DNA of 64,000 nucleotides from Balanoglossus misakiensis (GCA_040954595.2 CM082587.2:10106001-10170000), one strand, 5' to 3'. Shown: positions 20,399-32,100, numbered from the stretch's first letter. A program made the numbers and translations. Notes: a model not told the origin generated them from the sequence alone.

Positions 20399-21487
20399 TT
20401 AGCAAAAACACTGTATAATAATGTGTCTAACATTCTTATATTTTGATTTTCTGAATTTCGTTGGAGAGTGTTGACTTGCCACTTCTCTCGGGGGATTGTA
20501 AATGAGACATTTCCATTCACGAGCTAAAAATCGCAACCACGTATTGATGATGTTACTAACAGTGCTTGAACTTACACCAAAACGGTCAGCCAGGTCTGCA
20601 TTTGTGCTCCCGAGACGCAACTTCATCAGTGTTAGAAGGAATTCATCCTTTTGTCTGAGTCGGCGACTTGGTCCAGATTTTGTTGGCGTCCGGGTAAACC
20701 TACGCACCTTAGTTGACAGTTTGCTCGGACCCCTCCAGTATTTCAGTTTCGATGCCTTACTTCAAATGACATTATCAAATAAACTGTCAAAAGTTTTTTT
20801 GTTTGGCAATCCTGTAAAAAGTCTCGTTTTCCTATGATCAGAAAGATTTACATGACTGAAGGGCTGTTTGATTTTGTCGTTGATTTTTTTTTCTTCAGAT
20901 TATCGACCTCTCGTTTCAATATACCTGTATATTGTCTCAGCAGGTGAATCTCCCTGTCTTTGGCTTTCAATTTCTCGGCACATATTTCATTTGTACATGT
21001 GCTGGGTTCACAAGGTGGAGAGCAATAATCATGATCGTTTGTAGGCTTATGAGTTATTATGGGTGATGGTGGTGTAAATGACGGCATATTGGCAGAGTCC
21101 TGTGGTGCATCGCTGGTTGTTGGCAAAGATGCGCATTCGCCACTTCCACTATTTCACTCGACTATGTCAACGACCCTGCTCACTGGACTCCGTCTGGACT
21201 TGATGACGTGCCGTTTAGAATCAACATAGCCGAGGTGCAGAATAGGATCAGGGTGTTCACTCGTTGGTCTACCGTCTATGAGAACAAACCCTGGAATACC
21301 TGTTTGGTTTCCAATTTTTGCCGGTAGCGTCTTTTCGATTGATCAATCGTTGCCATCTGAGTCTCCCTGATGCATCTTTGAGTGCCGTTGGAAACGGGAA
21401 AAGGGCAAATGGCGGAGGACAATTGCACCGACCCTGTCCAAATAAGCAATTGTGATTTGAACAGACCTCTGTCATCCATTTTTCCAA
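20399..21487 (-). pseudogene. THAP zinc-finger / HTH_Tnp_4 transposase relic
   Basis: Minus-strand reading from 21,487 gives a THAP-like DNA-binding region (CSNHNC, FALFPFP, RWQRLINRKD, W-KPNRYSRVCS). A frame change follows, then DGRPTSEHPDPILHLGYVD, the usual THAP exit. Next come a coiled coil (AEKLKAKDREIHLLRQYTGILKREVDNLKKK), the TRLFTGLPNKKTFDSLFD motif, and the HTH_Tnp_4 segment (LRQKDEFLLTLMKLRLGSTNADLADRFGVSSSTVSNII). The frame decays at RHIIIQC, where this family normally has its first catalytic Asp (cIIDctE). The DDE catalytic domain is absent. At least one stop and one frameshift are present. Intact relatives are DDE_Tnp_4 (Harbinger/IS5-type) transposases. Confidence 0.75.
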
Positions 21488-21684
21488 CCTGGCGCCACTG
21501 TTTCCACAGCTGACTACGCAGCAATTGCGATGTCCTGGTATTCTTAGACCTAGATAAAATACAATTTATAATAATTTTCTGATTGTCTATTGGATCATTA
21601 CTAGCCCCCCTATAGTCAAAATAACAAGTGGGTCTCACAACATGCAACTCGGAGTGGGTCAGAATGACTTTTAGTGACTTTCAG

Positions 21685-21822
21685 GCCTGAGAACATCGAC
21701 CCAGAAGACGACCGAGACCTTCAGCTGCATCCCCGGCAGCGGTCTTTGTTTTACCGCCAAAACGAGCTGCCGATGCCCGTAACTTGTTACCGATCAGAGA
21801 AATATTCGAGAATATCGCCAAG
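21685..21822 (+). CDS. Possible internal coding exon
   Basis: A 138-nt open segment sits between a splice-acceptor-like TTTCAG and a donor-like AAG|GTGCCA. It encodes PENIDPEDDRDLQLHPRQRS and continues through FYRQNELPMPVTCYRSEKYSRISP. The composition is that of coding DNA, unlike its flanks, and the length is a multiple of three. No partner exons or family were recognised; it could also be a processed or captured fragment. Confidence 0.3.
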
Positions 21823-22841
21823 GTGCCACATCACAGTTTTTTTTCTCTATTTATGAAACGGCTAACATCTGAAAGTAATTATTTTGAGATGATTCAGACC
21901 CAGTAGAAGTGAACGTAACTTGAACTAGGATAACTTTACCCGGGCCGGCGCCCGGCGACGCGTCGGACGTCGAAGAAGCCCGTAATAATAGTCAGTAATT
22001 TTTCAGTTTTGAAGAGAATAATTCTGCAAAATAGCTGTAGAGGACACTAGTAAATGTAACCGTGTGTAAAATTTAGGGAGGGAGTCTGAAGAAATAATCA
22101 ATACGCACCTGTTTCGGACGATAACTTCCGTGTTATTGTTGTAGTCGGTGTCTATTGTTTACCCTGGTTACGCAAGAGAGCGCCCGTTAATGCCCACTTG
22201 ACCTTTGCCCCACCCCACAAAGCATCGCGCGTCTGAGATTCGTGATTCGTGTATTGGCTGGAAATTCCGAAGCTGTGATCCTCTTTTGACGCCTAGCTCA
22301 CGTTTTTACCTCTTCGCATCTCCCGTAATCTCTATACAAGGGATATCCTATCGATCTCACCTCTGAAATCAAATCGTAGTTGTCCGTTGAGTCTCTCAAA
22401 TAACACCTGTCCGTACTCGGTTGAAGATATATCAGTCTTCCGGTCCATCGAATGAACATACTCCACCAAGTAATTATGTCTCTCTGGTTAAATAACGAAA
22501 TATTAGAAATTAAACGTGCATATAAATTCTATATCAAATAGTATTTCGGTTCTGTTTTCCTATTTGTCTTTTCTGGGCTAGCGGTAAGTGTACAGCTTTA
22601 TTCCGCACGGCGCTGGTGACTTTCTGGCTACACTGGGCAGAGTTGCCAAACTCTGGGGAGCGTGCGATTCTCCCGTGTACCCGTACGTTGTTTACGCGGT
22701 TAACCGCGATCGCTACACGGACCGCAATACGCGATATTCGAGATGCATGAAAACGAAAGATTATTGGGTTTAAACACCGTTTGAGGGCGCTGTATATTTA
22801 CACCCGGTAGGGCTAAAATTCAAAATGGCTGCCGCTTAGAT
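21823..22841. other. CpG-rich intergenic stretch
   Basis: A CpG cluster at about 21,940-21,990 (CCGGGCCGGCGCCCGGCGACG) could be a promoter region, but no transcript can be assigned. A plus ORF at 22,588-22,773 has no known motif. Confidence 0.35.
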
Positions 22842-23614
22842 CACGGGCGTCATTTGCCTCTCAAGAGGGCGCCCTCAATGACCTTTGGCTTTTCAGAGAC
22901 GCGGTCAAGAGGTCTCTCCAAATCCGTTTCGCTCAACCAATCAGAGCGCTGAAGTGGTGTTCGATTTAGGGGAAGGTAACTGATTCGTCAATGGCGTTCC
23001 ACCGGAAGTATCACCATGGTTGCCTACGTACTTCACAATTTCTTTATTATAGATCGCCAACAATTGAGATAATCCGAATTATTTTATACGTAATCATAAT
23101 TTATGCGTACAAGTGTCGTTTGCTGTTCCGAACGTCTGTTCCACACATATGCCACGTCACGTGACAAGGACGTTACTTACTGATCGAACGTGCACGCGAT
23201 CCATGCATGCGATGGAACTTCTGTCTGGCATATTAGCCAATCACATGAAGCAACATCTTGCATGGTACTAGCCAATCAGAGCGCGAGCTCAAACGGATTT
23301 GGAGAGACGTCTTGCACCGCGTCTCTGAAAAGCCAAAGGGCATTGACGGCGCCCTCTTGAGAGGCAAGGGCGTCATGGAACAATGAAGCACTGTGCACTT
23401 CCGCGTTCCGCGCTGGTGCGTTCGTTCGCATATCATGCGTTTGATCATTAGAAAGTGGGATATTCTGCTGTTGAAAACGTGACAGAGAAGCCGGTAGGCC
23501 GTTCGTAAGTGCAGTTCTCGTTCACACCAAAAACAAAACAAAAACGAAATATTATTGTGTGTTCGTTGAGTTTATTATTTATCCCATACACTTCATTGTT
23601 CCATGACGCCCGTG
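22842..23614. mobile_element. Non-autonomous element G (carries nested F)
   Basis: The ends are CACGGGCGTCATGGAACAAT and the inverse ATTGTTCCATGACGCCCGTG, flanked by CTTAGAT on both sides (22,835-22,841 and 23,615-23,621). The left end is split by element F after the first 12 bases. Without F and one copy of its duplication, G is about 250 bp. CA...TG ends with a 7-8 bp duplication are compatible with hAT, but this is tentative. Confidence 0.7.
22854..23367. mobile_element. MULE-like non-autonomous element F
   Basis: 514 bp with ends TTGCCTCTCAAGAGGGCGCC and the inverse GGCGCCCTCTTGAGAGGCAA. The TIRs extend through GACCTTTGGCTTTTCAGAGACGC and AATCCGTTT. GGGCGTCAT is duplicated on both sides (22,845-22,853 and 23,368-23,376), again 9 bp. 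It is inserted into the end of G. Its terminal ~45 bp are also embedded in the A-family bodies. Confidence 0.8.
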
Positions 23615-23621
23615 CTTAGAT

Positions 23622-24082
23622 GTAAGAAATCGATCGTCTGGAGAAGGAGGCGTCCTATAAGTATTTATTTTTCAAATTTTGGAACTATTAGAAGCGGACA
23701 CGTCCAAAAGATGCCTAATTTCTTTTGTAACGCTCCTGGTTTTAATTCTGCCACTGCAAAGCTGGAAAAAACTGCAAAAATATACATGGATGCAAACTGT
23801 TACTTTCCATCCGTTTCCAAATGAAAGTAGCCTAAGTCTCGGCTGCAGCGATTACAATGGATTCGTATGGTAAGGAGAGAACCGTGTTGGAAGCCCAACA
23901 AATTCTCAAGGTTGTGTTCGCGACATTTTGAAGGGGGTCAGGGCCCTTCACCTAACCATCCAGTACCAACCTTGTTTGAGTACCACAATGTTCTTTCAAG
24001 TCAAGTGACCCAAAATACTAGTATCTAAGATGTTGATCGCTGGCGGTTGTTATTGGCATTTATTTAATAGTGACCATGATAT
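23622..24082. other. No gene seen
   Basis: Unique sequence with short overlapping ORFs and no motifs recognised. Confidence 0.35.
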
Positions 24083-24085
24083 TTA

Positions 24086-25274
24086 GGGACCATTCAGTTT
24101 TTACGGCAAGGGGGGGGGGGGGCGGCAAGTTTATGTCATCGGTTCTCAAAATCAGGCCGACCCCCCCTTCACCCAGGACCAAAAATGATGACCCCCCCTT
24201 TGACAGAACCAAAAATATGATGACCCCCCCCCCACGCCGAAAACATTCGCCGTCCTGATCCTATGTACACTGTATGCAATAAAGGGAATGAGGCTCCTGA
24301 CACCCCAATTATAAATTTCTTAAAGTATTATTGAAGTATATAATAGTATATCGTTGCATTAAAGAAATCTATGAACAAATTAAAATGACAAGTCAATACA
24401 ATAGTTGCTAGAATCGGTAAAACAAGAAAAGTGGCGGGGGTGGGCGTGGGAGGGGGTGTCCCCCACCCACATAAGAAAATTTTGTAAAATACGGTGCTCA
24501 AAGTTGCAATTTAAATGAACTCAAAAGCAAATTAACTCAATGTTAGGTCGGACAAATTTTAATTTTGCCACTCCACTAAGTAAGCATCGGGGGTGGGGTG
24601 GCAAGAAGTCTTCCCTGGTAAACTAGACAAGCCAGTGAAGAACTGCAATGTGGCGAAGAATGGAGGGGGTGGGTGTGGGAGGGGGTGTCCCCCTCCCACG
24701 TAAGAAAATTTTGTAAAATATGTAGCGCAAAGTTACGTTTTAATGAACTCAAAATCAAATTATCTCAATGTTTGGGAGGACCAATTTTACTTTTTGCCAC
24801 TCCACTCAAAGTTAGAAGATTTGGCGTCATCTTCGTCATGACATCATTTATAAAACTTCTAGTATATAGAAGATGCAGCGCGAAACTATCAGTTATGCAA
24901 AATGGTTTAAACAATTATTCTCCTTTATGTATTCACTTTGTTAAATATTATCATCGGTGGGGTAAGGGATTGGGGTGGCAAGCACTCTGCCCTGGTACAA
25001 AAAATGAAATGTGGCGGAGAATGTAGGGGGTGGGTGTGGTAGGGGGTGTCCCCCTCCCACATTAGAAAATTTTGTAAAATAAAGGGCGCGAAACTGCAAT
25101 TTTGTGGACTCAAAAGCAAAAGTTCGGTGGCAAAAGTATGTGACCCCCCCTAAACGTTTAAAAAAAAAAAAAACAGATGACCCCCCCCCCCCTTGTGGAC
25201 TTCAAAATTTAAGTGACCCCCCCCCCCTGGATTTTGCCGCCCCCCCCCCCCCGGCCGTAAAAACTGACGGTCCC
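24086..25274. mobile_element. PIF/Harbinger-like non-autonomous element H2
   Basis: It starts GGGACCATTCAGTTTTTACG and ends with the inverse GTAAAAACTGACGGTCCC; TTA is duplicated at 24,083-24,085 and 25,275-25,277. A G run follows the left TIR and C runs precede the right. The interior has three copies (near 24,440, 24,668 and 25,026) of a module made of a G/C palindrome (GGGAGGGGGTGTCCCCCTCC), TAAGAAAATTTTGTAAAAT, and an ATGAACTCAAAAGCAAATTA-like tail. H1 carries the same module in the opposite orientation. No ORF for a transposase. Confidence 0.75.
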
Positions 25275-25491
25275 TTAGCAGCAATCACCTGAAATGTAAG
25301 TTTTACAACAGTGATAAATATGTGCATCATGCAATAGTTTAGCTCTGTCTCATGTAGTTTAATACTAGTAAATCCTGTGCAGTTCATGTCCACTTTGTTT
25401 TTCTAACATTTCACATTTTAGTGGTGATGTTGCTGACTTTTATTTGTAACTTTTTTATTACAGGGTTGGGAGTTGAAGTTTCAACACCAGT

Positions 25492-27020
25492 CAGGGTTCG
25501 TGTTAGCGCAGATTATTTACTGCGCGCAAACGTTTCTCATGCGGGCTAAAAGTGGCTATTGATCTGCAGTAGCTAGGCAACTATATCAGTATTATGACTC
25601 CGCTTGCGCTGCGCGTCTGAAATTCTGAGGTAAAACAAACTATGTTGCAAGCGCATCAGGTCATGCGCGTGTCAAAAACAAGTTACCTAAAATGTTACAA
25701 AGTTTGTCCACTCTGCGTACTCATGAACGCTTGCACGACGTTAGCAACGCTATTGATATGCAAATGAGGCCTAACGGTACTAAATTTGAAATAAAAAGTA
25801 AAATTTGGATGCAATAAAAATAACGGCAAATCGTTCGTTCGTCATAAATCATGGCCGGAAGACAGCTTTCTCTGTTTGACTTTAACGTTTCTAAACGACG
25901 CAAAACAGGATCACCAACACGCGAACCTGTGCAGAACCAGCAGTCTCAGAGTGATAGCGGCTCAAGCGGTGCAGGTGAGACGGGTCTAAATCGGCGTAAT
26001 TCGCGTGCTAAGCGGTACCAGCGGGAATGGGAGAATCAGTTCCAATGGTTGACAGTTGACGATCCGTCAACAGCTACTCCAAAGATGATATGTAACGTAT
26101 GCAGTCGCACAAAGAAAAAAAACAACAGATTTACATCAGGATGTACAAATTATCAAAGGTCTGCTCTCGTTTTCCATAATGAAAGTAAAGATCATATTGA
26201 GTCACAGAAAGAGCTCACGCTGAAACAGAATTTTGTAGTGGCGGCAAAGAATGCAAGCAAATCTAGCGACGATACCGTGACAGCACAACTTCGTACGGCG
26301 TACTGGCTTATGAAGGAAGAGCTTCCGTCCCATTTATTTTCAAGTTTATTGAACTTACAACGACTAAATGACTGCCCTGCTGTAGTTGGCGCTAATCTTT
26401 ACAGTCACCACGAAATTGTTTCTGAGATGCAAGATTCCATTGACAAGGTCATCAAAGCTGAAATCAGCACTGAAATCGGACAGAGTAAATTTGTTGGGCT
26501 ACAATTAGACGAAAGTATCGACATCGCTGTTTTCTAGAAATTGGATCTGTATATGAAGTTAGTGTTAAATAGAAGAGCTCAAACGTGTTTCACTGGGAAC
26601 ATAAATGTCACTGATGGAAAAGCTGAAACGATCTACCTTGCCGTTTGCCAATATTTCCGGGACAACAATATTCAACTGAATAAGTTGGTCGGACTCGGTA
26701 GTGACGGAGCGGCTGTCATGACAGGTCAGAGAAGTGGCGTTGGCGTGAGATTGAAGGCAGACGTTCCGTATCTCATCCACATTCACTGCCTTGCCCACAG
26801 ACTTGCATTGGTCAGTTCGCAAGCTGCAGCATCGGTGAAGCTAATTGACCAATATCAAGACACAGTCAATCAGGTCTTCCATTATTTTGACGCATCTGCC
26901 CAGCGTTATGAACGACTGCGAGCCATGCAAGATGTTATCGACAGTACGGAGGTGAAATTGAAAAAGCCGACTCCTGTCCGATGGTTGTCTCTAAATGCTG
27001 CTGTTCATCGACAATTATAA
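25492..27020 (+). mobile_element. Truncated hAT transposon
   Basis: CAGGGTTCGTGTTAGCGCAG at 25,492 resembles a hAT terminal repeat (CAGGG start) and lies about 360 bp before the transposase ATG. The right end is missing because the coding region is broken at about 27,020. No 8-bp duplication can therefore be tested. Confidence 0.45.
25851..27020 (+). pseudogene. hAT transposase, one stop, C-terminus lost
   Basis: From the ATG at 25,851 the frame gives a PIP-box-like start (QLSLFDF), a basic patch, and a zinc-finger region (WLTVDDPSTATPKMICNVC...RSALVFHNESKDH). The hAT core follows, with first Asp LDESIDIA. A TAG at 26,535-26,537 interrupts the frame, which then continues in phase with LVGLGSDGAAVMTGQRSGVGVRL, HCLAHRLAL and PTPVRWLS. 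It stops at 27,020, before the third catalytic residue and the C-terminal dimerisation (hATC) domain. The architecture is like the vertebrate KIAA1586/C17orf113-type hAT proteins. Confidence 0.85.
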
Positions 27021-27323
27021 TATGCTTGGTGTGAATCCAGCTTGCTGATTGGCTGGAGCCGGGGTTTATATTCTCAACAAGAAGACTCAGCCCAACTTGG
27101 CCCTGAACGGAGAATAGCTAATAAACTCTGCATATGATTGGCTGTGGGATGGTGGACTGCATTTGATTGGCTGTGGGATGGTGGAAATGTCGTCCGCTGC
27201 CATCAGCTCCTGCAAATTTTGAAATATCAAGACGAGCGCAAAATGCAGCCGGCCACCATGACTGAAAGGCTCGAATCGAATTTTGATCTGAATTTCAACC
27301 TTGAGGAACTTGACGAGATAACT
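27021..27323. other. Junction between hAT remnant and 5S array
   Basis: Contains two tandem copies of GATTGGCTGTGGGATGGTGG (from 27,137 and 27,164). The sequence from 27,324 (CGGACAGGCGTTATTTCG) onward is 5S spacer, so the array begins here in the middle of a unit. Confidence 0.6.
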
Positions 27324-27616
27324 CGGACAGGCGTTATTTCGAATAGTGTGTCTTGCATAACATACCAATATAGGCCTTAGATAGGGACGGTCGATCGGCC
27401 ACACAAATTATCAGGTCATTATTTCTCCACTTTAATATGGTCACTTTTTGTAGGATATAACAAGACAAAACCGCTCTCTCCCATATAAATTATAAGATCG
27501 GGTCGGTCAATCAGCTGGCCACGCACACAATTATCGTGCCGCGTGCTCTGTGTGTACGCCTATGTGTTAGTGAAGCTTCCGTTTGCTTAATAATCGTAGA
27601 AATTCAAGTAGTGTTT

Positions 27617-27736
27617 GCCTACGGCCATACCACGTCGAATACACCGGTTCTCGTCCGATCACCGAAGTTAAGCTGCGTTGGGCGTGGTTAGTACTTGGAT
27701 GGGTGACCGCCTGGGAATACCACGTGCCGTAGGCTT
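27617..27736 (+). rRNA. 5S rRNA: 5S rRNA gene, copy 1
   Basis: A 120-nt gene from GCCTACGGCC to CCGTAGGCTT; the two ends pair as helix I. Internal promoter boxes are present: A box (about 50-64, AGTTAAGCTGCGTTG), intermediate element (about 67-72) and C box (about 80-97, TGGATGGGTGACCGCCTG). This is the consensus sequence of the array. The product is the structural RNA of the large ribosomal subunit, made by RNA polymerase III with TFIIIA. The spacer just after it carries a 240-bp tandem duplication. Confidence 0.97.
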
Positions 27737-28918
27737 GAATTTTTCCTGTTTCTTAACTTTTGCATTAAACAGTCTTCCTTTTTGTCGTCGTAAACGTCCA
27801 TTTTTAATTATTTTTTTTTCTCCAAATTCTTTAATTCCATGATCATATATTTTTGTTGAACATAACTTCATAAACCGTTCTCTCCTGTATAACTCTAAGC
27901 TATAGGCGCTCGATGGACAACATACAAATTACCAGGTCGGGCTCGGAGTGAGTAGTGTCCAGCTTACGTGGGCTTGAATTTTTCCTGTTTCTTAACTTTT
28001 GCATTAAACAGTCTTACTTTTTGTCGTCGTAAACGTCCATTTTTAATTATATTTTTTTTCTCCAAATTCTTTAATTCCATGATCATATATTTTTGTTGAA
28101 CATAACTTCATAAACCGTTCTCTCCTGTATAACTCTAAGCTATAAGCGCTCGATGGACAACATACAAATTACCAGGTCGGGCTCGGAGTGAGTAGTGTCC
28201 AGCTTACGTGAGTTCATAGTCGCAGAAACTCCAGCGGCTTTCAATTTTGTTTTTTAAGTCCAATTTGGTGTATGATGTTAATATACCATTGGGACCTTAT
28301 GGGGTCGGTTACATCTGTATGTCATAAACGTCATTTTTAAAAAAAAAAATTCATCTTTCAAGTGTTTTGCATAACATGCCCAGACAAACCCGTTCCCTCC
28401 AATATAAGATAGGGACGGTAATTAATTGCAATAGGGGCCTAATAAACAGAGGATGGTCTAAAAGATATCGTTGGTGGTGCTATCCCGGACAGCCAGGGTC
28501 ACGATGGGGTCACGTACGTCTATGATACCGCAAACAAGTCAACTCCACGCTAAATTCAACCTGTCCGCCGGACTGGTAACTTTTTTACTATCAGTCTGAT
28601 GGAAAAACAACCAGTCTCGGACTGTCGGACAGGCGTTATTTCGAATAGTGTGTCTTGCATAACATACCAATATAGGCCTTAGATAGGGACGGTCGATCGG
28701 CCACACAAATTATCAGGTCATTATTTCTCCACTTTAATATGGTCACGTTTTGTAGGATATAACAAGACAAAACCGCTCTCTCCCATATAAATTATAAGAT
28801 CGGGTCGGTCAATCAGCTGGCCACGCACACAATTATCGTGCCGCGTGCTCTGTGTGTACGCCTATGTGTTAGTGAAGCTTCCGTTTGCTTAATAATCGTA
28901 GAAATTCAAGCAGTGTTT

Positions 28919-29038
28919 GCCTACGGCCATACCACGTCGAATACACCGGTTCTCGTCCGATCACCGAAGTTAAGCTGCGTTGGGCGTGGTTAGTACTTGG
29001 ATGGGTGACCGCCTGGGAATACCACGTGCCGTAGGCTT
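28919..29038 (+). rRNA. 5S rRNA: 5S rRNA gene, copy 2
   Basis: Consensus sequence. Its downstream spacer has two markers (GATGTAAATATATATC, and the shortened ATATGGTCAATCAG) shared only with copy 5. Confidence 0.96.
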
Positions 29039-29974
29039 GAATTTTTCCTGTTTCTTAACTTTTGCATTAAACAGTCTTCCTTTTTGTCGTCGTAAACGTC
29101 CATTTTTAATTATATTTTTTTTCTCCAAATTCTTTAATTCCATGATCATATATTTTTGTTGAACATAACTTCATAAACCGTTCTCTCCTGTATAACTCTA
29201 AGCTATAGGCGCTCGATGGACAACATACAAATTACCAGGTCGGGCTCGGAGTGAGTAGTGTCCAGCTTACGTGAGTTCATAGTCGCAGAAACTCCAGCGG
29301 CTTTCAATTTTTGGTTTTTAAGTCCAATTTGGTGTATGATGTAAATATATATCATTGGGACCTTATGGGGTCGGTTACATCTGTATGTCATAAACGTCAT
29401 TTTTTAAAAAAAAATTCATCTTTCAAGTGTTTTGCATAACATGCCAAGACAAACCCGTTCCCTCCAATATAAGATAGGGACGGTAATTAATTGCAATAGG
29501 GGCCTAATAAACAGAGGATGGTCTAAAAGATATCGTTGGTGGTGCTATCCCGGACAGCCAGGGTCACGATGGGGTCACGTACGTCTATGATACCGCAAAC
29601 AAGTCAACTCCGCGCTAAATTCAACCTGTCCGCCGGACTGGTAACTTTTTTACTATCAGTCTGATGGAAAAACAACCAGTCTCGGACTGTCGGACAGGCG
29701 TTATTTCGAATAGTGTGTCTTGCATAACATACCAATATAGGCCTTAGATAGGGACGGTCGATCGGCCACACAAATTATCAGGTCATTATTTCTCCACTTT
29801 AATATGGTCACTTTTTGTAGGATATAACAAGACAAAACCGCTCTCTCCCATATAAATTATATGGTCAATCAGCTGGCCACGCACACAATTATCGTGCCGC
29901 GTGCTCTGTGTGTACGCCTATGTGTTAGTGAAGCTTCCGTTTGCTTAATAATCGTAGAAATTCAAGCAGTGTTT

Positions 29975-30094
29975 GCCTACGGCCATACCACGTCGAATAC
30001 ACCGGTTCTCGTCCGATCACCGAAGTTAAGCTGCGTTGGGCGTGGTTAGTACTTGGATGGGTGACCGCCTGGGAATACCACGTGCCGTAGGCTT
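29975..30094 (+). rRNA. 5S rRNA: 5S rRNA gene, copy 3
   Basis: Consensus sequence; 1056 bp from the previous gene because the spacer before it is shortened. Confidence 0.96.
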
Positions 30095-31038
30095 GAATTT
30101 TTCCTGTTTCTTAACTTTTGCATTAAACAGTCTTCCTTTTTGTCGTCGTAAACGTCCATTTTTAATTATATTTTTTTTCTCCAAATTCTTTAATTCCATG
30201 ATCATATATTTTTGTTGAACATAACTTCATAAACCGTTCTCTCCTGTATAACTCTAAGCTATAGGCGCTCGATGGACAACATACAAATTACCAGGTCGGG
30301 CTCGGAGTGAGTAGTGTCCAGCTTACGTGAGTTCATAGTCGCAGAAACTCCAGCGGCTTTCAATTTTTGGTTTTTAAGTCCAATTTGGTGTATGATGTTA
30401 ATATACCATTGGGACCTTATGGGGTCGGTTACATCTGTATGTCATAAACGTCATTTTTTAAAAAAACAATTCATCTTTCAAGTGTTTTGCATAACATGCC
30501 AAGACAAACCCGTTCCCTCCAATATAAGATAGGGACGGTAATTAATTGCAATAGGGGCCTAATAAACAGAGGATGGTCTAAAAGATATCGTTGGTGGTGC
30601 TATCCCGGACAGCCAGGGTCACGATGGGGTCACGTACGTCTATGATACCGCAAACAAGTCAACTCCACGCTAAATTCAACCTGTCCGCCGGACTGGTAAC
30701 TTTTTTACTATCAGTCTGATGGAAAAACAACCAGTCTCGGACTGTCGGACAGGCGTTATTTCGAATAGTGTGTCTTGCATAACATACCAATATAGGCCTT
30801 AGATAGGGACGGTAGATCGGCCACACAAATTATCAGGTCATTATTTCTCCACTTTAATATGGTCACTTTTTGTAGGATATAACAAGACAAAACCGCTCTC
30901 TCCCATATAAATTATAAGATCGGGTCGGTCAATCAGCTGGCCACGCACACAATTATCGTGCCGCGTGCTCTGTGTGTACGCCTATGTGTTAGTGAAGCTT
31001 CCGTTTGCTTAATAATCGTAGAAATTCAAGCAGTGTTT

Positions 31039-31156
31039 GCCTACGGCCATACCACGTCGAATACACCGGTTCTCGTCCGATCACCGAAGTTAATGCGTTG
31101 GGTGTGGTTAGTACTAGGATGGGTGACCGCCTGGGAATACCACGTGCCGTAGGCTT
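31039..31156 (+). rRNA. 5S rRNA: 5S rRNA gene, copy 4, variant (118 nt)
   Basis: Lacks G56-C57 inside the A box and has C67T next to the intermediate element and T80A at the C box edge. These changes hit the internal promoter and the TFIIIA-binding region, so this copy is probably a 5S pseudogene or weakly transcribed. Confidence 0.9.
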
Positions 31157-32100
31157 GAATTTTTCCTTTTTCTTAACTTTTGCATTAAACAGTCTTCCTT
31201 TTTGTCGTCGTAAACGTCCATTTTTAATTATATTTTTTTTCTCCAAATTCTTTAATTCCATGATCATATATTTTTGTTGAACATAACTTCATAAACCGTT
31301 CTCTCCTGTATAACTCTAAGCTATAGGCGCTCGATGGACAACATACAAATTACCAGGTCGGGCTCGGAGTGAGTAGTGTCCAGCTTACGTGAGTTCATAG
31401 TCGCAGAAACTCCAGCGGCTTTCAATTTTTGGTTTTTAAGTCCAATTTGGTGTATGATGTTAATATACCATTGGGACCTTATGGGGTCGGTTACATCTGT
31501 ATGTCATAAACGTCATTTTTATAGAAAAAAATTCATCTTTCAAGTGTTTTGCAGAACATGCCAAGACAAACCCGTTCCCTCCAATATAAGATAGGGACGG
31601 TAATTAATTGCAATAGGGGCCTAATAAACAGAGGATGGTCTAAAAGATATCGTTGGTGGTGCTATCCCGGACAGCCAGGGTCACGATGGGGTCACGTACG
31701 TCTATGATACCGCAAACAAGTCAACTCCACGCTAAATTCAACCTGTCCGCCGGACTGGTAACTTTTTTACTATCAGTCTGATGGAAAAACAACCAGTCTC
31801 GGACTGTCGGACAGGCGTTATTTCGAATAGTGTGTCTTGCATAACATACCAATATAGGCCTTAGATAGGGACGGTCGATCGGCCACACAAATTATCAGGT
31901 CATTATTTCTCCACTTTAATATGGTCACTTTTTGTAGGATATAACAAGACAAAACCGCTCTCTCCCATATAAATTATAAGATCGGGTCGGTCAATCAGCT
32001 GGCCACGCACACAATTATCGTGCCGCGTGCTCTGTGTGTACGCCTATGTGTTAGTGAAGCTTCCGTTTGCTTAATAATCGTAGAAATTCAAGCAGTGTTT

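Noticed and set aside
24070-25292. Proline-rich small proteins in the G/C-rich region
   Set aside because: They are translations of C homopolymers inside a non-autonomous transposon.
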